DNA of 14,706 bases, taken from Bacteroidia bacterium. GTDB lineage: Bacteria > Bacteroidota > Bacteroidia > Bacteroidales > Prolixibacteraceae. Below are positions 1-6,522 of this stretch, piece after piece. Under the pieces are notes generated by a model that saw only the letters and a program-made list of their open reading frames with translations, did no database searches and was not told the DNA's origin. The position numbers were made by a program, and so were the translations under genes. Each line of letters opens with the position of its first letter. Within the stretch, counting starts at the first letter, position 1. The stretch covers positions 1 through 14,706 of the forward strand of contig JANYJT010000080.1 in assembly GCA_025358395.1 (NCBI GenBank), read 5' to 3'.

Positions 1-513
1 GCTGATCCTGAATATTTTGACAGCAATGGTCCGCTGCGTGGCTACAAGCGCGATTTGTACGAAGGTGGCATCCGGGAGCCTATGATCGTGAGGTGGCCGG
101 GTACGGTACCAGCCGGTACGAAGTCGGATCATGTTTCGGCATTTTGGGATGTGATGCCTACTTTTGCCGGTATCGCAGGTGCACAAGCTCCTGCAAATAT
201 TGATGGAATCTCCTTCCTTCCAACCTTACTGGCGCAAAAAGATCAAAAACAACATGAATATTTGTATTGGGAATTTCACGAAATGGGCGGGCGGCAGGCA
301 CTCAGAAAAGGGAACTGGAAGCTGGTCCGGTACCAGGTTTTCGATGCTTCCAAAACCACCACAGAGTTATACAATTTGGCCGCAGACATTGGTGAAACTA
401 CCAATGTTGCTTCTCAGAATCCTGAGATAGTAGCCGAATTTTCAAGATTAATGAAGGGTGCAAGGGTGCCTTCAGAGGTATTTCCATTTCAGTCGCAGAG
501 GGTGGTCAATTGA
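1..513 (+). CDS. Sulfatase (arylsulfatase family), C-terminal part only
   Basis: Hydrolyses sulfate esters, probably on glycans; Bacteroidota use many such enzymes to desulfate host or algal polysaccharides. The reading frame is open from base 1 (Ala-Asp-Pro-Glu-Tyr-Phe...), so the gene starts upstream of the window and about 170 residues are visible. Conserved sulfatase features are the YEGGIREPMIVRWPG segment about 20 residues in, preceded by a Lys (GYKRDLYEGG), and the C-terminal subdomain pattern QALRKGNWKLVR followed by ELYNLAADIGETTNVA. The N-terminal metal-binding residues and the C/S-x-P-x-R site that is converted to formylglycine lie outside, so the subclass, the substrate and any signal peptide cannot be judged. 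The stop TGA is at 511-513. A truncated transposase in the opposite orientation follows directly, so nothing downstream appears to be co-transcribed with it. Confidence 0.93.
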   Translation, partial: ADPEYFDSNGPLRGYKRDLYEGGIREPMIVRWPGTVPAGTKSDHVSAFWDVMPTFAGIAGAQAPANIDGISFLPTLLAQKDQKQHEYLYWEFHEMGGRQALRKGNWKLVRYQVFDASKTTTELYNLAADIGETTNVASQNPEIVAEFSRLMKGARVPSEVFPFQSQRVVN

Positions 514-570
514 ACTTTTGTTTTGTTGGCCGGGGGTACTGGGCGAGAGTTGTGGGTCGGGTTGAATCGC

Positions 571-585
571 CGGATTAAAATCCCG
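571..585. repeat. Small REP-like palindrome at the break of the transposase remnant
   Basis: CGGATTAAAATCCCG can fold as CGGATT/AATCCG with one bulged base. It lies exactly where similarity of the minus-strand IS200-like remnant ends. RAYT/IS200 transposases are known to act on short hairpins of this kind at element ends, so this may be an end hairpin or a REP-type unit. Only one copy is seen in the window. Confidence 0.35.
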
Positions 586-587
586 CT

Positions 588-842
588 TTCATTGATCCAC
601 TTTGACGACCTTGACTTCGTGCTTTGCATCATATCTGAAACAGAAACAGAAGGAATTAAGCCAATCAGACAATGTATGTGATCTTGAACTCCATTTACGA
701 GCAACGTTTTACACCCCGTCTCATTGATAAGCTCGCCAATTGTGAGCAATAATTTACCTCTCCATGACTTCTCTAAAACAGCATCGCGGTATTTTACTGC
801 AAAGACTGTCTGAATATACATTTGGTGGTAAGAATTTGCCAT
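588..842 (-). pseudogene. Truncated IS200-like Y1 (HUH) transposase remnant
   Basis: The N-terminal about 85 residues match the small single-tyrosine transposases of the IS200/RAYT type: an MANSYHQMYIQTVFAVKYRD start and the VNGVQDHIHCLIGL segment, whose His-Ile-His (residues 55-57, bases 672-680) is the HUH metal-binding motif. The SSKWINE helix follows at residues 79-85. Family members then continue about 60 residues with a WQ-x-GYGAFSYS-type region and the catalytic tyrosine helix. Here homology stops at about residue 85. The open frame continues to 489 as Pro/Arg-rich residues unlike the family, through a palindrome and across the sulfatase stop. The nucleophilic tyrosine is therefore missing and the gene should be inactive. 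The frame up to the break is intact, which suggests fairly recent loss of the 3' half. Confidence 0.82.
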
Positions 843-935
843 TTTGAATGTACTTTTGGATTGTATCGGACCTTCTCTTAAATTTAACCCAAAAACTCCG
901 GAAGGACGAATTTTTCAATACATAATTTGGAATCC

Positions 936-965
936 GTCAATTTGAAATCTGTCAATTTAAAATAT
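936..965 (+). repeat. Two 15-bp tandem repeats just upstream of the SDR gene
   Basis: GTCAATTTGAAATCT (936-950) is followed directly by GTCAATTTAAAATAT (951-965), identical at 13 of 15 positions and ending 16 bp before the ATG at 982. They could be a duplicated operator half or promoter-proximal AT-rich drift. No convincing TAnnTTTG promoter box was found between them and the start codon. Confidence 0.5.
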
Positions 966-981
966 AATACTGATAATCTGA

Positions 982-1776
982 ATGATACAATCAAAAATAA
1001 TCTGGATTACAGGAGCATCCTCCGGTATTGGTGAGGCTCTGGCTCTGCGATGGGCAGCTCATGATGTCCATTTGGTTCTTTCCGGTCGCAACTTAAATCA
1101 ACTGGAATTAGTTGCTGAAAAATGCAGAAAGAAAGGCGCAATAGTTAGAATTCTTGTATTTGACCTCACCCATCCGAATGAAGTAGCTTCCGCGGTAGCG
1201 GATTTTCAGTCTGATTTTCCAAGGCTGGATGTATTGGTTAACAATGGCGGAATCAGTCAGCGATCGCTCCTGATTGATACGCCCATGGAGGTAGCCCGGA
1301 AGATCATGGATGTAGATTTCTGGGGGCATGCGGATCTGACTCGACGGATGCTGCCTTTCATGGTAAAAACCGGTGGGGGCAAGATTGTGGTAATTAGCAG
1401 CCTCACCGGTTTGTTCGGTTTTCCGCAGCGTTCGGCTTACTCTGCAGCCAAACATGCCCTTCATGGTTTTTTTGAAACATTGCGGCTTGAACATTTCAAA
1501 GACAACATCCGGGTTACCATGGTATGCCCGGGAATGGTTAAAACGAATATTTCTGTTCATGCACTGACAGCGACAGGGGATGAGCATGGGTTGATGGACA
1601 AGGGTCAGGAAGAAGGAGTCCAGGCTTCAACTTGTGCGAAAAAAATTGTCAAAGCGGTTAACAGAAACAGAAAAGAGGTAATTATTGGAAAAAAAGATGT
1701 AATTATGCCGTATCTAAAACGGTATTTCCCATGGCTCTTTTACCAGATAGCACAGAGAATTAATCCGCTAGGATGA
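982..1776 (+). CDS. SDR-family NAD(P)-dependent oxidoreductase (DHRS7-like)
   Basis: Classical short-chain dehydrogenase/reductase of 264 residues, the usual length. The Rossmann nucleotide-binding motif TGASSGIG is at 10-17. SGR at 34-36 has an Arg after β2, as in NADP(H)-preferring members. NNGG at 87-90 stabilises the central sheet. The active site shows Ser139/140 (VISSLTG), Tyr153 and Lys157 (YSAAK), then the PG motif of the VCPGMVKT segment. The substrate cannot be read from sequence. The C-terminal pattern and the NNGG variant resemble bacterial relatives of DHRS7/DHRS7B, which act on hydrophobic carbonyl or alcohol substrates. No signal peptide, so cytoplasmic. The ATG at 982 places the Rossmann fold right at the N-terminus. 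The stop is 17 bp before the VOC gene on the same strand, so the two are probably one operon. Confidence 0.93.
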   Translation: MIQSKIIWITGASSGIGEALALRWAAHDVHLVLSGRNLNQLELVAEKCRKKGAIVRILVFDLTHPNEVASAVADFQSDFPRLDVLVNNGGISQRSLLIDTPMEVARKIMDVDFWGHADLTRRMLPFMVKTGGGKIVVISSLTGLFGFPQRSAYSAAKHALHGFFETLRLEHFKDNIRVTMVCPGMVKTNISVHALTATGDEHGLMDKGQEEGVQASTCAKKIVKAVNRNRKEVIIGKKDVIMPYLKRYFPWLFYQIAQRINPLG

Positions 1777-1793
1777 TTTAATGTTACAAAAGT

Positions 1794-2867
1794 ATGGAAG
1801 GAATTGTAGTCAGCGGGATTCAACAGCTTGGTATTGGGGTTAAAAATGTTGCTGAATCATGGAAATGGTACCGTAAATACCTTGGAATGGACATCAAGGT
1901 TTTTGAAGAATCTGCAACAGCTGCCTTGATGCTGCCATATACCGGCGGATTGCCGCGTAACCGTCATGCTGTTTTGGCCCTTAATATGAATGGCGGAGGT
2001 GGTTTTGAGATCTGGCAATACACTGACAGAGAACCTCAACCACCGCTTTTTGAGCCTTCTCTGGGCGATTTGGGAATCTTCGCTGCCAAAATTAAAACCA
2101 GAGATGCACGAAAGATCCATGCCTGGTTTTACAAAGAAAATCTGAATATCAGTGAGATAAATACGGATCCGGATGGCCGCAGCTTTTTCTTTGTCACAGA
2201 TCCATACAACAATATTTTTCAAATAATCGATTCGGAAAACTGGTTTGGTAACCTGAAAGAGAAGACAGGTTCGGTATATGGCGTCGTGATCGGTGTGACA
2301 GATATCGAAAAATCCAGGAAATTTTATGCTGAAATCCTGGGCTATGATCAGGTTGTATTCGATAAGGAGGGAACCTTTTCTGACTTATCTCACCTGAACG
2401 GTGGAGACGCCAACTTCAGAAGAATGTTGCTGAAACACAGCACACCAAGGACAGGGGCGTTTGGCAGGCTTTTGGGTGACAGTGAAATCGAGCTTGTACA
2501 GGTTCAAAACCGTGAGCCGCGTAAAATTTATGAAGGACGATTTTGGGGCGACCTCGGCTTCATTCACCTCTGTTACGATATCAATGGCATGGAAGCCTTA
2601 AATGCCGCCTGTCAAAAACTTGGTTTTCCTTTTACTGTGGATAGTTATGCCCACCACGAAGGCAACAGTTTCGATATGGGAGAAGCTGCAGGGCACTTTT
2701 CTTACATCGAAGACCCTGATGGAACCCTGATTGAGTTCGTTGAGACCCATAAATTGCCAATTTTCAAGAAATTGGGATTGTACATCAATCTGCGCAAACG
2801 AAATCCAAAAAAGCATCTTCCCAACTGGATGCTGAAATCACTCAAATTAAGCCGGGTGAAAGATTGA
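1794..2867 (+). CDS. Two-module VOC (glyoxalase/bleomycin-resistance fold) protein
   Basis: A 357-residue protein made of two VOC modules, about residues 9-145 and 158-325. Each opens with the typical strand-plus-helix pattern (LGIGVKNVAESWKWYRKYLG; VVIGVTDIEKSRKFYAEILG) and closes with a D-P-[YD] turn followed by the last β-strand (DPYNNIFQIID; DPDGTLIEFVE). VOC proteins are glyoxalases, epimerases, ring-cleaving dioxygenases or binding proteins. In module 2 a His in GFIHLCYD and the Glu of LIEFVE are candidate metal ligands. The usual His in the first strand of either module is absent, so a full metal centre is uncertain and no reaction is assigned. The length suits a fused extradiol-dioxygenase-like or lyase-like protein. 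The start at 1794 lies 17 bp after the SDR stop. The TGA at 2865-2867 abuts the arm of a repeat element. Confidence 0.88.
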   Translation: MEGIVVSGIQQLGIGVKNVAESWKWYRKYLGMDIKVFEESATAALMLPYTGGLPRNRHAVLALNMNGGGGFEIWQYTDREPQPPLFEPSLGDLGIFAAKIKTRDARKIHAWFYKENLNISEINTDPDGRSFFFVTDPYNNIFQIIDSENWFGNLKEKTGSVYGVVIGVTDIEKSRKFYAEILGYDQVVFDKEGTFSDLSHLNGGDANFRRMLLKHSTPRTGAFGRLLGDSEIELVQVQNREPRKIYEGRFWGDLGFIHLCYDINGMEALNAACQKLGFPFTVDSYAHHEGNSFDMGEAAGHFSYIEDPDGTLIEFVETHKLPIFKKLGLYINLRKRNPKKHLPNWMLKSLKLSRVKD

Positions 2868-3046
2868 AGGCTAAAGGCTAAAGGCTAAAGTGAAGAACGC
2901 TCCAATCGGGATTGGATAAATTCATCACTCATCTTTCACGTCTCATCATTCACGTCTCATGTCTTAAGTCTCATGTCACATATCTTAATATTAGTTCAAC
3001 TTTAGCCCAACACCTGGAGCTCACTTTAACCTTTAACCTTTAGCCT
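2868..3046. repeat. Mosaic intergenic element, copy 1 (inverted 7-mer arms, TCTCATR middle)
   Basis: Left arm 2868-2893 contains AGGCTAA three times in tandem. Right arm 3021-3046 is its reverse complement at 24 of 26 positions, so the whole spacer can form a long stem. Inside the left arm is a core, TAAAGTGAAGAACGC (2886-2900). A TCTCATG-rich stretch (about 2930-2985) follows, then a second core from 2995 (TTCAACTTTAGCCCAACACC). Both cores recur at 3855-4080. It begins one base after the VOC stop, and its right arm contains the stop and last four codons of the convergent hydrolase gene, so it may act as a two-way terminator. Whether it is mobile is unknown. Confidence 0.75.
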
Positions 3047-3836
3047 TAATCGTGTCTACCAGCCTGGTCGGTTGCTCCGCGTGCAGCCAGTGGCCGGCTC
3101 CTTCGAAACTAACCAGTTTGGCTTCCGGATAAATCTTCCGGATCACTTTCCAGTCCTCATCGCCAATGTATTCTGAATTTAATCCCCTGACAAATGTAAC
3201 CGGATAAGCCGTGATGGGCATTCGCTCTTCAAACCATTGCCCGTCCATTTCACTGACGATGGCCCGAAATGAATCCCTCAGGACTTTGGCGTTGATCTTC
3301 CATTCGAAAACCCCGGCGTGCGTTCTGTGGATATTTTTCAGAAGAAAATGGCGCACTGTCTCCTCTTTGATTTTTGAACTAAAATAATCATCCAGCTCTT
3401 TTCTCGATTGGAATTTTGTGAGATCAGGGTTTTGAAGCAGCTCCAGAATCATTTCGTGCTGACGGATGTGTTTGAAGTTGCTGTCTCCGGCCAGATAATT
3501 CTTCGGTGCGATATCAATGATCATTAGCCGGTTCACCTTTTCGGGATGTTCTGCTGCAAAACGCATGGCTACTTTTCCGCCCATGCTGTGGCCAATCAAA
3601 AAAGCGTCTTTGGTATTGGTATCCTCATAAAATTGAGCCAGATCTTCAGTCATGTCCGCAAAAGTATGGGTTGGTGTATGCGGCGAAGCCCCGTGATTTC
3701 TGAGATCGGGCAACAGGACAGTATACCATTCCTGCAACTGTTTGGCAATGGTAATCCAGTTGTCAGAAGACCCATACAACCCATGGAGGATCATTAATAC
3801 CGGCCCTGCGCCATATTTTCGGTAATGTAGTTTCAT
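3033..3836 (-). CDS. Alpha/beta-fold hydrolase, YbfF/ABHD11-like esterase
   Basis: Serine hydrolase of 267 residues, probably an esterase or thioesterase acting on acyl esters. It shows HGLYGSSDNW with an oxyanion-loop HG at 18-19, the family signature DLRNHGASPH (44-53), the nucleophile elbow GHSMGG (82-87, Ser84), and the C-terminal GAGHWLHAEQP with catalytic His249. The chosen start is the ATG at 3834-3836 (MKLHYRKYGAGP), where the family normally begins. The frame is open to 3929, but that extension is translated repeat DNA and only mimics a hydrophobic signal peptide. The last residues (KAKG) and the TAA stop also come from repeat DNA. The gene is convergent with the SDR–VOC pair and shares orientation with pdxJ, but a 227-bp repeat-filled gap separates it from pdxJ. 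Flanking repeats in the same orientation could reflect insertion or duplication history. Confidence 0.93.
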   Translation of the reverse strand: MKLHYRKYGAGPVLMILHGLYGSSDNWITIAKQLQEWYTVLLPDLRNHGASPHTPTHTFADMTEDLAQFYEDTNTKDAFLIGHSMGGKVAMRFAAEHPEKVNRLMIIDIAPKNYLAGDSNFKHIRQHEMILELLQNPDLTKFQSRKELDDYFSSKIKEETVRHFLLKNIHRTHAGVFEWKINAKVLRDSFRAIVSEMDGQWFEERMPITAYPVTFVRGLNSEYIGDEDWKVIRKIYPEAKLVSFEGAGHWLHAEQPTRLVDTIKAKG

Positions 3837-3854
3837 TTCCTTGTTGTAAATTTT

Positions 3855-4080
3855 AAAGGCTGAAGGATAAATGCTGAAGGATAAAGTCAAAAGGATAAAG
3901 GATAAAGTGAAGAACGCCACAATCGTCATGGGATTAACCTAATTCTCATGTCTCATATCTCAAGTCTTATGTCACAAGTCTCATATCTCATCTCATATCT
4001 CGCATATCTCAAAATTATTTCAACTCCAGCCCAACACCCGGGGCTCCCTTTAGCCTTTTGACTTTATCCTTTATCCTTTT
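3855..4080. repeat. Mosaic intergenic element, copy 2
   Basis: Same architecture and orientation as the copy at 2868-3046. Left arm of AGGATAA/AGGCTGA-type 7-mers (3855-3909), core TAAAGTGAAGAACGC (3903-3917, identical over 15 bp), a longer TCTCATR-rich middle (about 3944-4010), second core from 4019 (TTCAACTCCAGCCCAACACC; 31 of 37 identical to copy 1), and a right arm to 4080. The inverted match is best between 3879-3900 and 4048-4069 (21 of 22). The right arm carries the last codons and stop of pdxJ. The left arm lies just upstream of the hydrolase ATG. Confidence 0.75.
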
Positions 4081-4789
4081 TTAGGCATTCCCTGTACCTC
4101 TTAATCGTCTCTTCCAATCCCAGATAAAGCGCATCTGCAATCAGCGCATGCCCAATGGAGACCTCCAGTAAATTGGGAATATGTTGATCGAAATAGCGAA
4201 GGTTCTCCAAACTAAGATCATGGCCCGCGTTGAGGCCCAACCCGTTCTTCTCGGCTATTTGTGCAGCAAGGACGAATGGATGAATGGCCTTTCCCGGATT
4301 GTCAGAAAATTCTGCGGCATAGGGTTCGGTGTAAAGCTCGACCCTGTCAGCACCAATGATTGCGGCACCTTCAATCATTTGCGGATCCGTTCCGACAAAA
4401 AGGGAAACCCGGATGCCGGCAAGATTAAATTTTGCCACTATCTCTCTCAGGAATACCGCATTTTTAATTGTATCCCATCCGGCATTGGAAGTGATCGCAT
4501 CAGGTGAATCAGGCACCAGCGTAACCTGCTCCGGATGTACCTGCAGGACCAATTCAATAAACTTTGGATCAGGGTACCCTTCTATGTTAAACTCTGTCGT
4601 AACCAACGGCCTTAATTCACGGGTATCCGCATAACGTATGTGCCTTTCGTCAGGACGGGGGTGCACAGTGATTCCTTCCGCCCCAAAAAGCTGGCAGCGA
4701 ACGGCTGCCTCTGTGACGCTGGGCATTGTGCCGCCCCTGCTGTTTCGCAGTGTTGCTATTTTATTTATATTTACGCTTAATCGTGTCAT
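4064..4789 (-). CDS. pdxJ: Pyridoxine 5'-phosphate synthase
   Basis: Condenses 1-deoxy-D-xylulose 5-phosphate with 3-amino-2-oxopropyl phosphate to form pyridoxine 5'-phosphate, the last ring-closing step of DXP-dependent vitamin B6 synthesis; cytoplasmic TIM barrel. Family hallmarks are [13 protein letters not shown] near the start, [13 protein letters not shown] (active-site His43, Arg45 and His50), TTEFNIEG (64-71), [10 protein letters not shown], the [11 protein letters not shown] phosphate and His region, and [19 protein letters not shown] near the end. The start chosen is ATG 4787-4789 (MTRLSVN), giving 241 residues, as in relatives; an ATG four codons upstream (4801) is possible. The final residues KKDKG and the stop are encoded by the adjacent repeat arm. 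The gene is divergent from the CBS–nadK block, with about 70 bp between start codons. Confidence 0.97.
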   Translation of the reverse strand: MTRLSVNINKIATLRNSRGGTMPSVTEAAVRCQLFGAEGITVHPRPDERHIRYADTRELRPLVTTEFNIEGYPDPKFIELVLQVHPEQVTLVPDSPDAITSNAGWDTIKNAVFLREIVAKFNLAGIRVSLFVGTDPQMIEGAAIIGADRVELYTEPYAAEFSDNPGKAIHPFVLAAQIAEKNGLGLNAGHDLSLENLRYFDQHIPNLLEVSIGHALIADALYLGLEETIKRYRECLKKDKG

Positions 4790-4843
4790 TTTTCCTCGCA
4801 ATTAATTAGGTTTGCAATTTACGAAATGATTCGCATTCAAAAA

Positions 4844-4851
4844 CAAACTTA
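4844..4851 (-). promoter_or_regulatory. Possible -7 box for pdxJ
   Basis: TAAGTTTG on the minus strand fits the Bacteroidota -7 consensus TAnnTTTG and lies about 55 bp upstream of the pdxJ ATG. No TTG was found at the expected -33 spacing, and it overlaps a plus-strand TACTTTTG (4850-4857). Chance matches of this six-base pattern are expected several times in a window this size. Confidence 0.25.
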
Positions 4852-4860
4852 CTTTTGGTT

Positions 4861-5532
4861 ATGATCGCTGAAGCCTTGATTTCTGATTCGATTCCTTCTG
4901 TAAGCCTTGGTGATACTGCCTCCAAAGTTCTGACCCTCATGGAAGTTTTTAGGGTTTCGCACCTTCCAATAGTTAGCGACCGGGAGTACCTTGGTGTCAT
5001 ATCTGACAAGGAAATTTTTGATGCCCATGATTTTGATGCACCTCTCGAAGCATTCGTTTCTGATCAGTTGCTAAAACCGCATGTTCATCCGGGTCAGCAT
5101 ATTTTTGAGGTTGCCGCGGTAGCTTCCAGTTGCGGGGTATCCATTGTTCCCGTATTGGGTGAAAACCATGTATACCTTGGTTCTATTTCAAGGTATGATT
5201 TAAGCAACCAACTTACCATGCTTTTTTCTCCAAACGAACCCGGTGGTATTCTCGAATTGGCCATGTGCGAAAACGATTATTCCTTGGCGCAAATTACCCA
5301 GATCATCGAAGGAAATGATGCAAGGATATTAAGTCTTTATACCTGGAAACCAAATGCATCAACCACAGAACTCAATGTGACGATCAAGGTTAATCAGGTT
5401 GACTTGTCGGGGATAATACAGACGCTTACCCGCTATAATTACGAAATAAAGGCCACATTTATGGATCAGACGCCGCTCAAAGGCCTGATTGATGACCGTT
5501 TTGATCAATTTATGCGATACATTAATACTTAA
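4861..5532 (+). CDS. CBS-domain protein with C-terminal ACT-like region
   Basis: A 223-residue cytoplasmic protein. Residues about 1-65 form one CBS module (MIAEALISDSIPSVSLGDTA start, then SHLPIVSDREYLGVISDKEI). Residues about 66-125 form a second (VSIVPVLGENHVYLGSISRYDL). CBS pairs typically bind adenosine nucleotides or other ligands and regulate a partner. The remainder (about 135-220, with alternating β-strands such as TTELNVTIKVNQ and a helix) resembles an ACT-like fold. No catalytic domain is present. ATG 4861 is preferred over the in-frame TTG at 4855. The stop lies 10 bp before nadK, so the two are almost certainly co-transcribed, an arrangement I recall from other Bacteroidota. A role in sensing nucleotide state together with NAD kinase is a guess from position only. 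Confidence 0.88.
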   Translation: MIAEALISDSIPSVSLGDTASKVLTLMEVFRVSHLPIVSDREYLGVISDKEIFDAHDFDAPLEAFVSDQLLKPHVHPGQHIFEVAAVASSCGVSIVPVLGENHVYLGSISRYDLSNQLTMLFSPNEPGGILELAMCENDYSLAQITQIIEGNDARILSLYTWKPNASTTELNVTIKVNQVDLSGIIQTLTRYNYEIKATFMDQTPLKGLIDDRFDQFMRYINT

Positions 5533-5542
5533 AATATTCCGG

Positions 5543-6421
5543 ATGAGAATCGCCATTTTTGGATGGACTATCGGACCGATTTTTTATGACAGCATGAAGC
5601 GCCTGCTGGAGATCTTGCATCATCATCAGACAGAAGTTGTCGTGTATGCTCCATTCGTTGAATTTTTGAAGAACGAAGCGGATATAGATCCCGGGAAAAT
5701 CGATATTTTTTCTTCAGGGAAAGATCTAACAGAAGTTGATTTCTTTTTGAGCATTGGCGGGGATGGCACTTTTCTGGAAGCTATCACTTTTGTGAGGGAT
5801 TCAGGGATACCAATGGTAGGAATAAACAGCGGCAGATTGGGTTTTTTGGCGGATATTGCCCAAACAGAACTCGAATTTTCAATGGAACAGCTTTATGCAA
5901 AGAAGTTCATTCTGCAACCCCGATCCTTGATGAAACTTGAAAATGAGTTAGGCTTGTTTTCGAATTTCCCCTATGCCTTGAACGAATTTACAGTACATAA
6001 GCAAGAATCCACTCAAATGATTACTGTGCACGTGGAAGTGGGAGGTGATATCCTGAACACCTACTGGGCAGATGGCATCATCGTTTCGACACCTACCGGC
6101 AGCACAGCCTACTCTCTTAGTGTCGGAGGACCAATCCTTACTCCCGGTGCTGCGAATTTTGTCATTTCTCCCATCGCTCCTCATAATCTGGCCATTCGAC
6201 CAATTGTAATACCTGATCATGAAGAGGTTACATTGTGGGTCGAGGGAAGGGGAGGCAGATACATGGCATCCCTTGATTCGCGTTCGGCCCCTTTTGAGAC
6301 GGATAAAATCTGGAAAATCCGCAAGGCAGACTTTATAATCAATGTATTAAAATTTGAAAATCAGTCATTTTATGAAACGCTGCGCAAAAAATTGCTTTGG
6401 GGAGCCGACAAAAGAAATTAA
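5543..6421 (+). CDS. nadK: NAD kinase
   Basis: ATP (or polyphosphate)-dependent phosphorylation of NAD+ to NADP+, the only de novo route to NADP(H); cytoplasmic. At 292 residues the length is typical. The glycine-rich catalytic motif GGDGTFLEA begins at residue 72 (Asp74 is the expected catalytic base), followed by GINSGRLGFLADI, NEFTVHK, and the NAD-binding DGIIVSTPTGSTAYSLSVGG. The start is taken as ATG 5543 (MRIAIFGWTIG), which gives the usual β1 strand at the N-terminus; the frame is open further upstream but overlaps the CBS gene. It sits 10 bp after the CBS-domain gene and about 100 bp before the DUF6089-type gene. No strong terminator is visible after it, so readthrough into the envelope genes is possible. 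Confidence 0.97.
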   Translation: MRIAIFGWTIGPIFYDSMKRLLEILHHHQTEVVVYAPFVEFLKNEADIDPGKIDIFSSGKDLTEVDFFLSIGGDGTFLEAITFVRDSGIPMVGINSGRLGFLADIAQTELEFSMEQLYAKKFILQPRSLMKLENELGLFSNFPYALNEFTVHKQESTQMITVHVEVGGDILNTYWADGIIVSTPTGSTAYSLSVGGPILTPGAANFVISPIAPHNLAIRPIVIPDHEEVTLWVEGRGGRYMASLDSRSAPFETDKIWKIRKADFIINVLKFENQSFYETLRKKLLWGADKRN

Positions 6422-6489
6422 TGAGCGTCCAAAGGACTGTATTTTGATCTATTACCAGGCTTAAGGAGCGTTATTTCGTGTGTTTGTGT

Positions 6490-6497
6490 TACCTTTG
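6490..6497 (+). promoter_or_regulatory. Possible -7 box upstream of the DUF6089-type gene
   Basis: TACCTTTG matches TAnnTTTG exactly and sits 25 bp before the ATG at 6523, in the 101-bp gap after nadK. A -33 TTG at the usual spacing is not evident. It would give the envelope genes their own start site. It also argues for ATG 6523 rather than the in-frame GTG at 6478, which lies upstream of the box. Confidence 0.4.
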
Positions 6498-6522
6498 TAC
6501 CCATCAAAACGAGGTGTATTTT

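Noticed and set aside
851..858. TACTTTTG matching the -7 consensus upstream of the SDR gene
   Set aside because: It lies over 120 bp from the start, next to the transposase scar, and has no -33 TTG at the right spacing.
1108..1587. Long antisense open frame (159 codons) across the SDR gene
   Set aside because: It has no recognisable domain and lies wholly opposite a well-conserved SDR frame.
4850..4857. TACTTTTG as promoter for the CBS gene
   Set aside because: It ends 3 bp before the ATG, so transcription would start at or inside the start codon; no -33 element was found.
5489..5542. Upstream extension of nadK
   Set aside because: It overlaps the end of the CBS gene. The conserved β1 strand begins right at ATG 5543.
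6427..6437. GTCC-AAA-GGAC hairpin after nadK as a terminator
   Set aside because: The stem is only 4 bp and no true T run follows.
6478..6522. N-terminal extension of the DUF6089-type protein from an in-frame GTG (MCLCYLCTHQNEVYF)
   Set aside because: It would place the signal peptide internally and overlaps a -7-like box. ATG 6523 starts a clean signal peptide.
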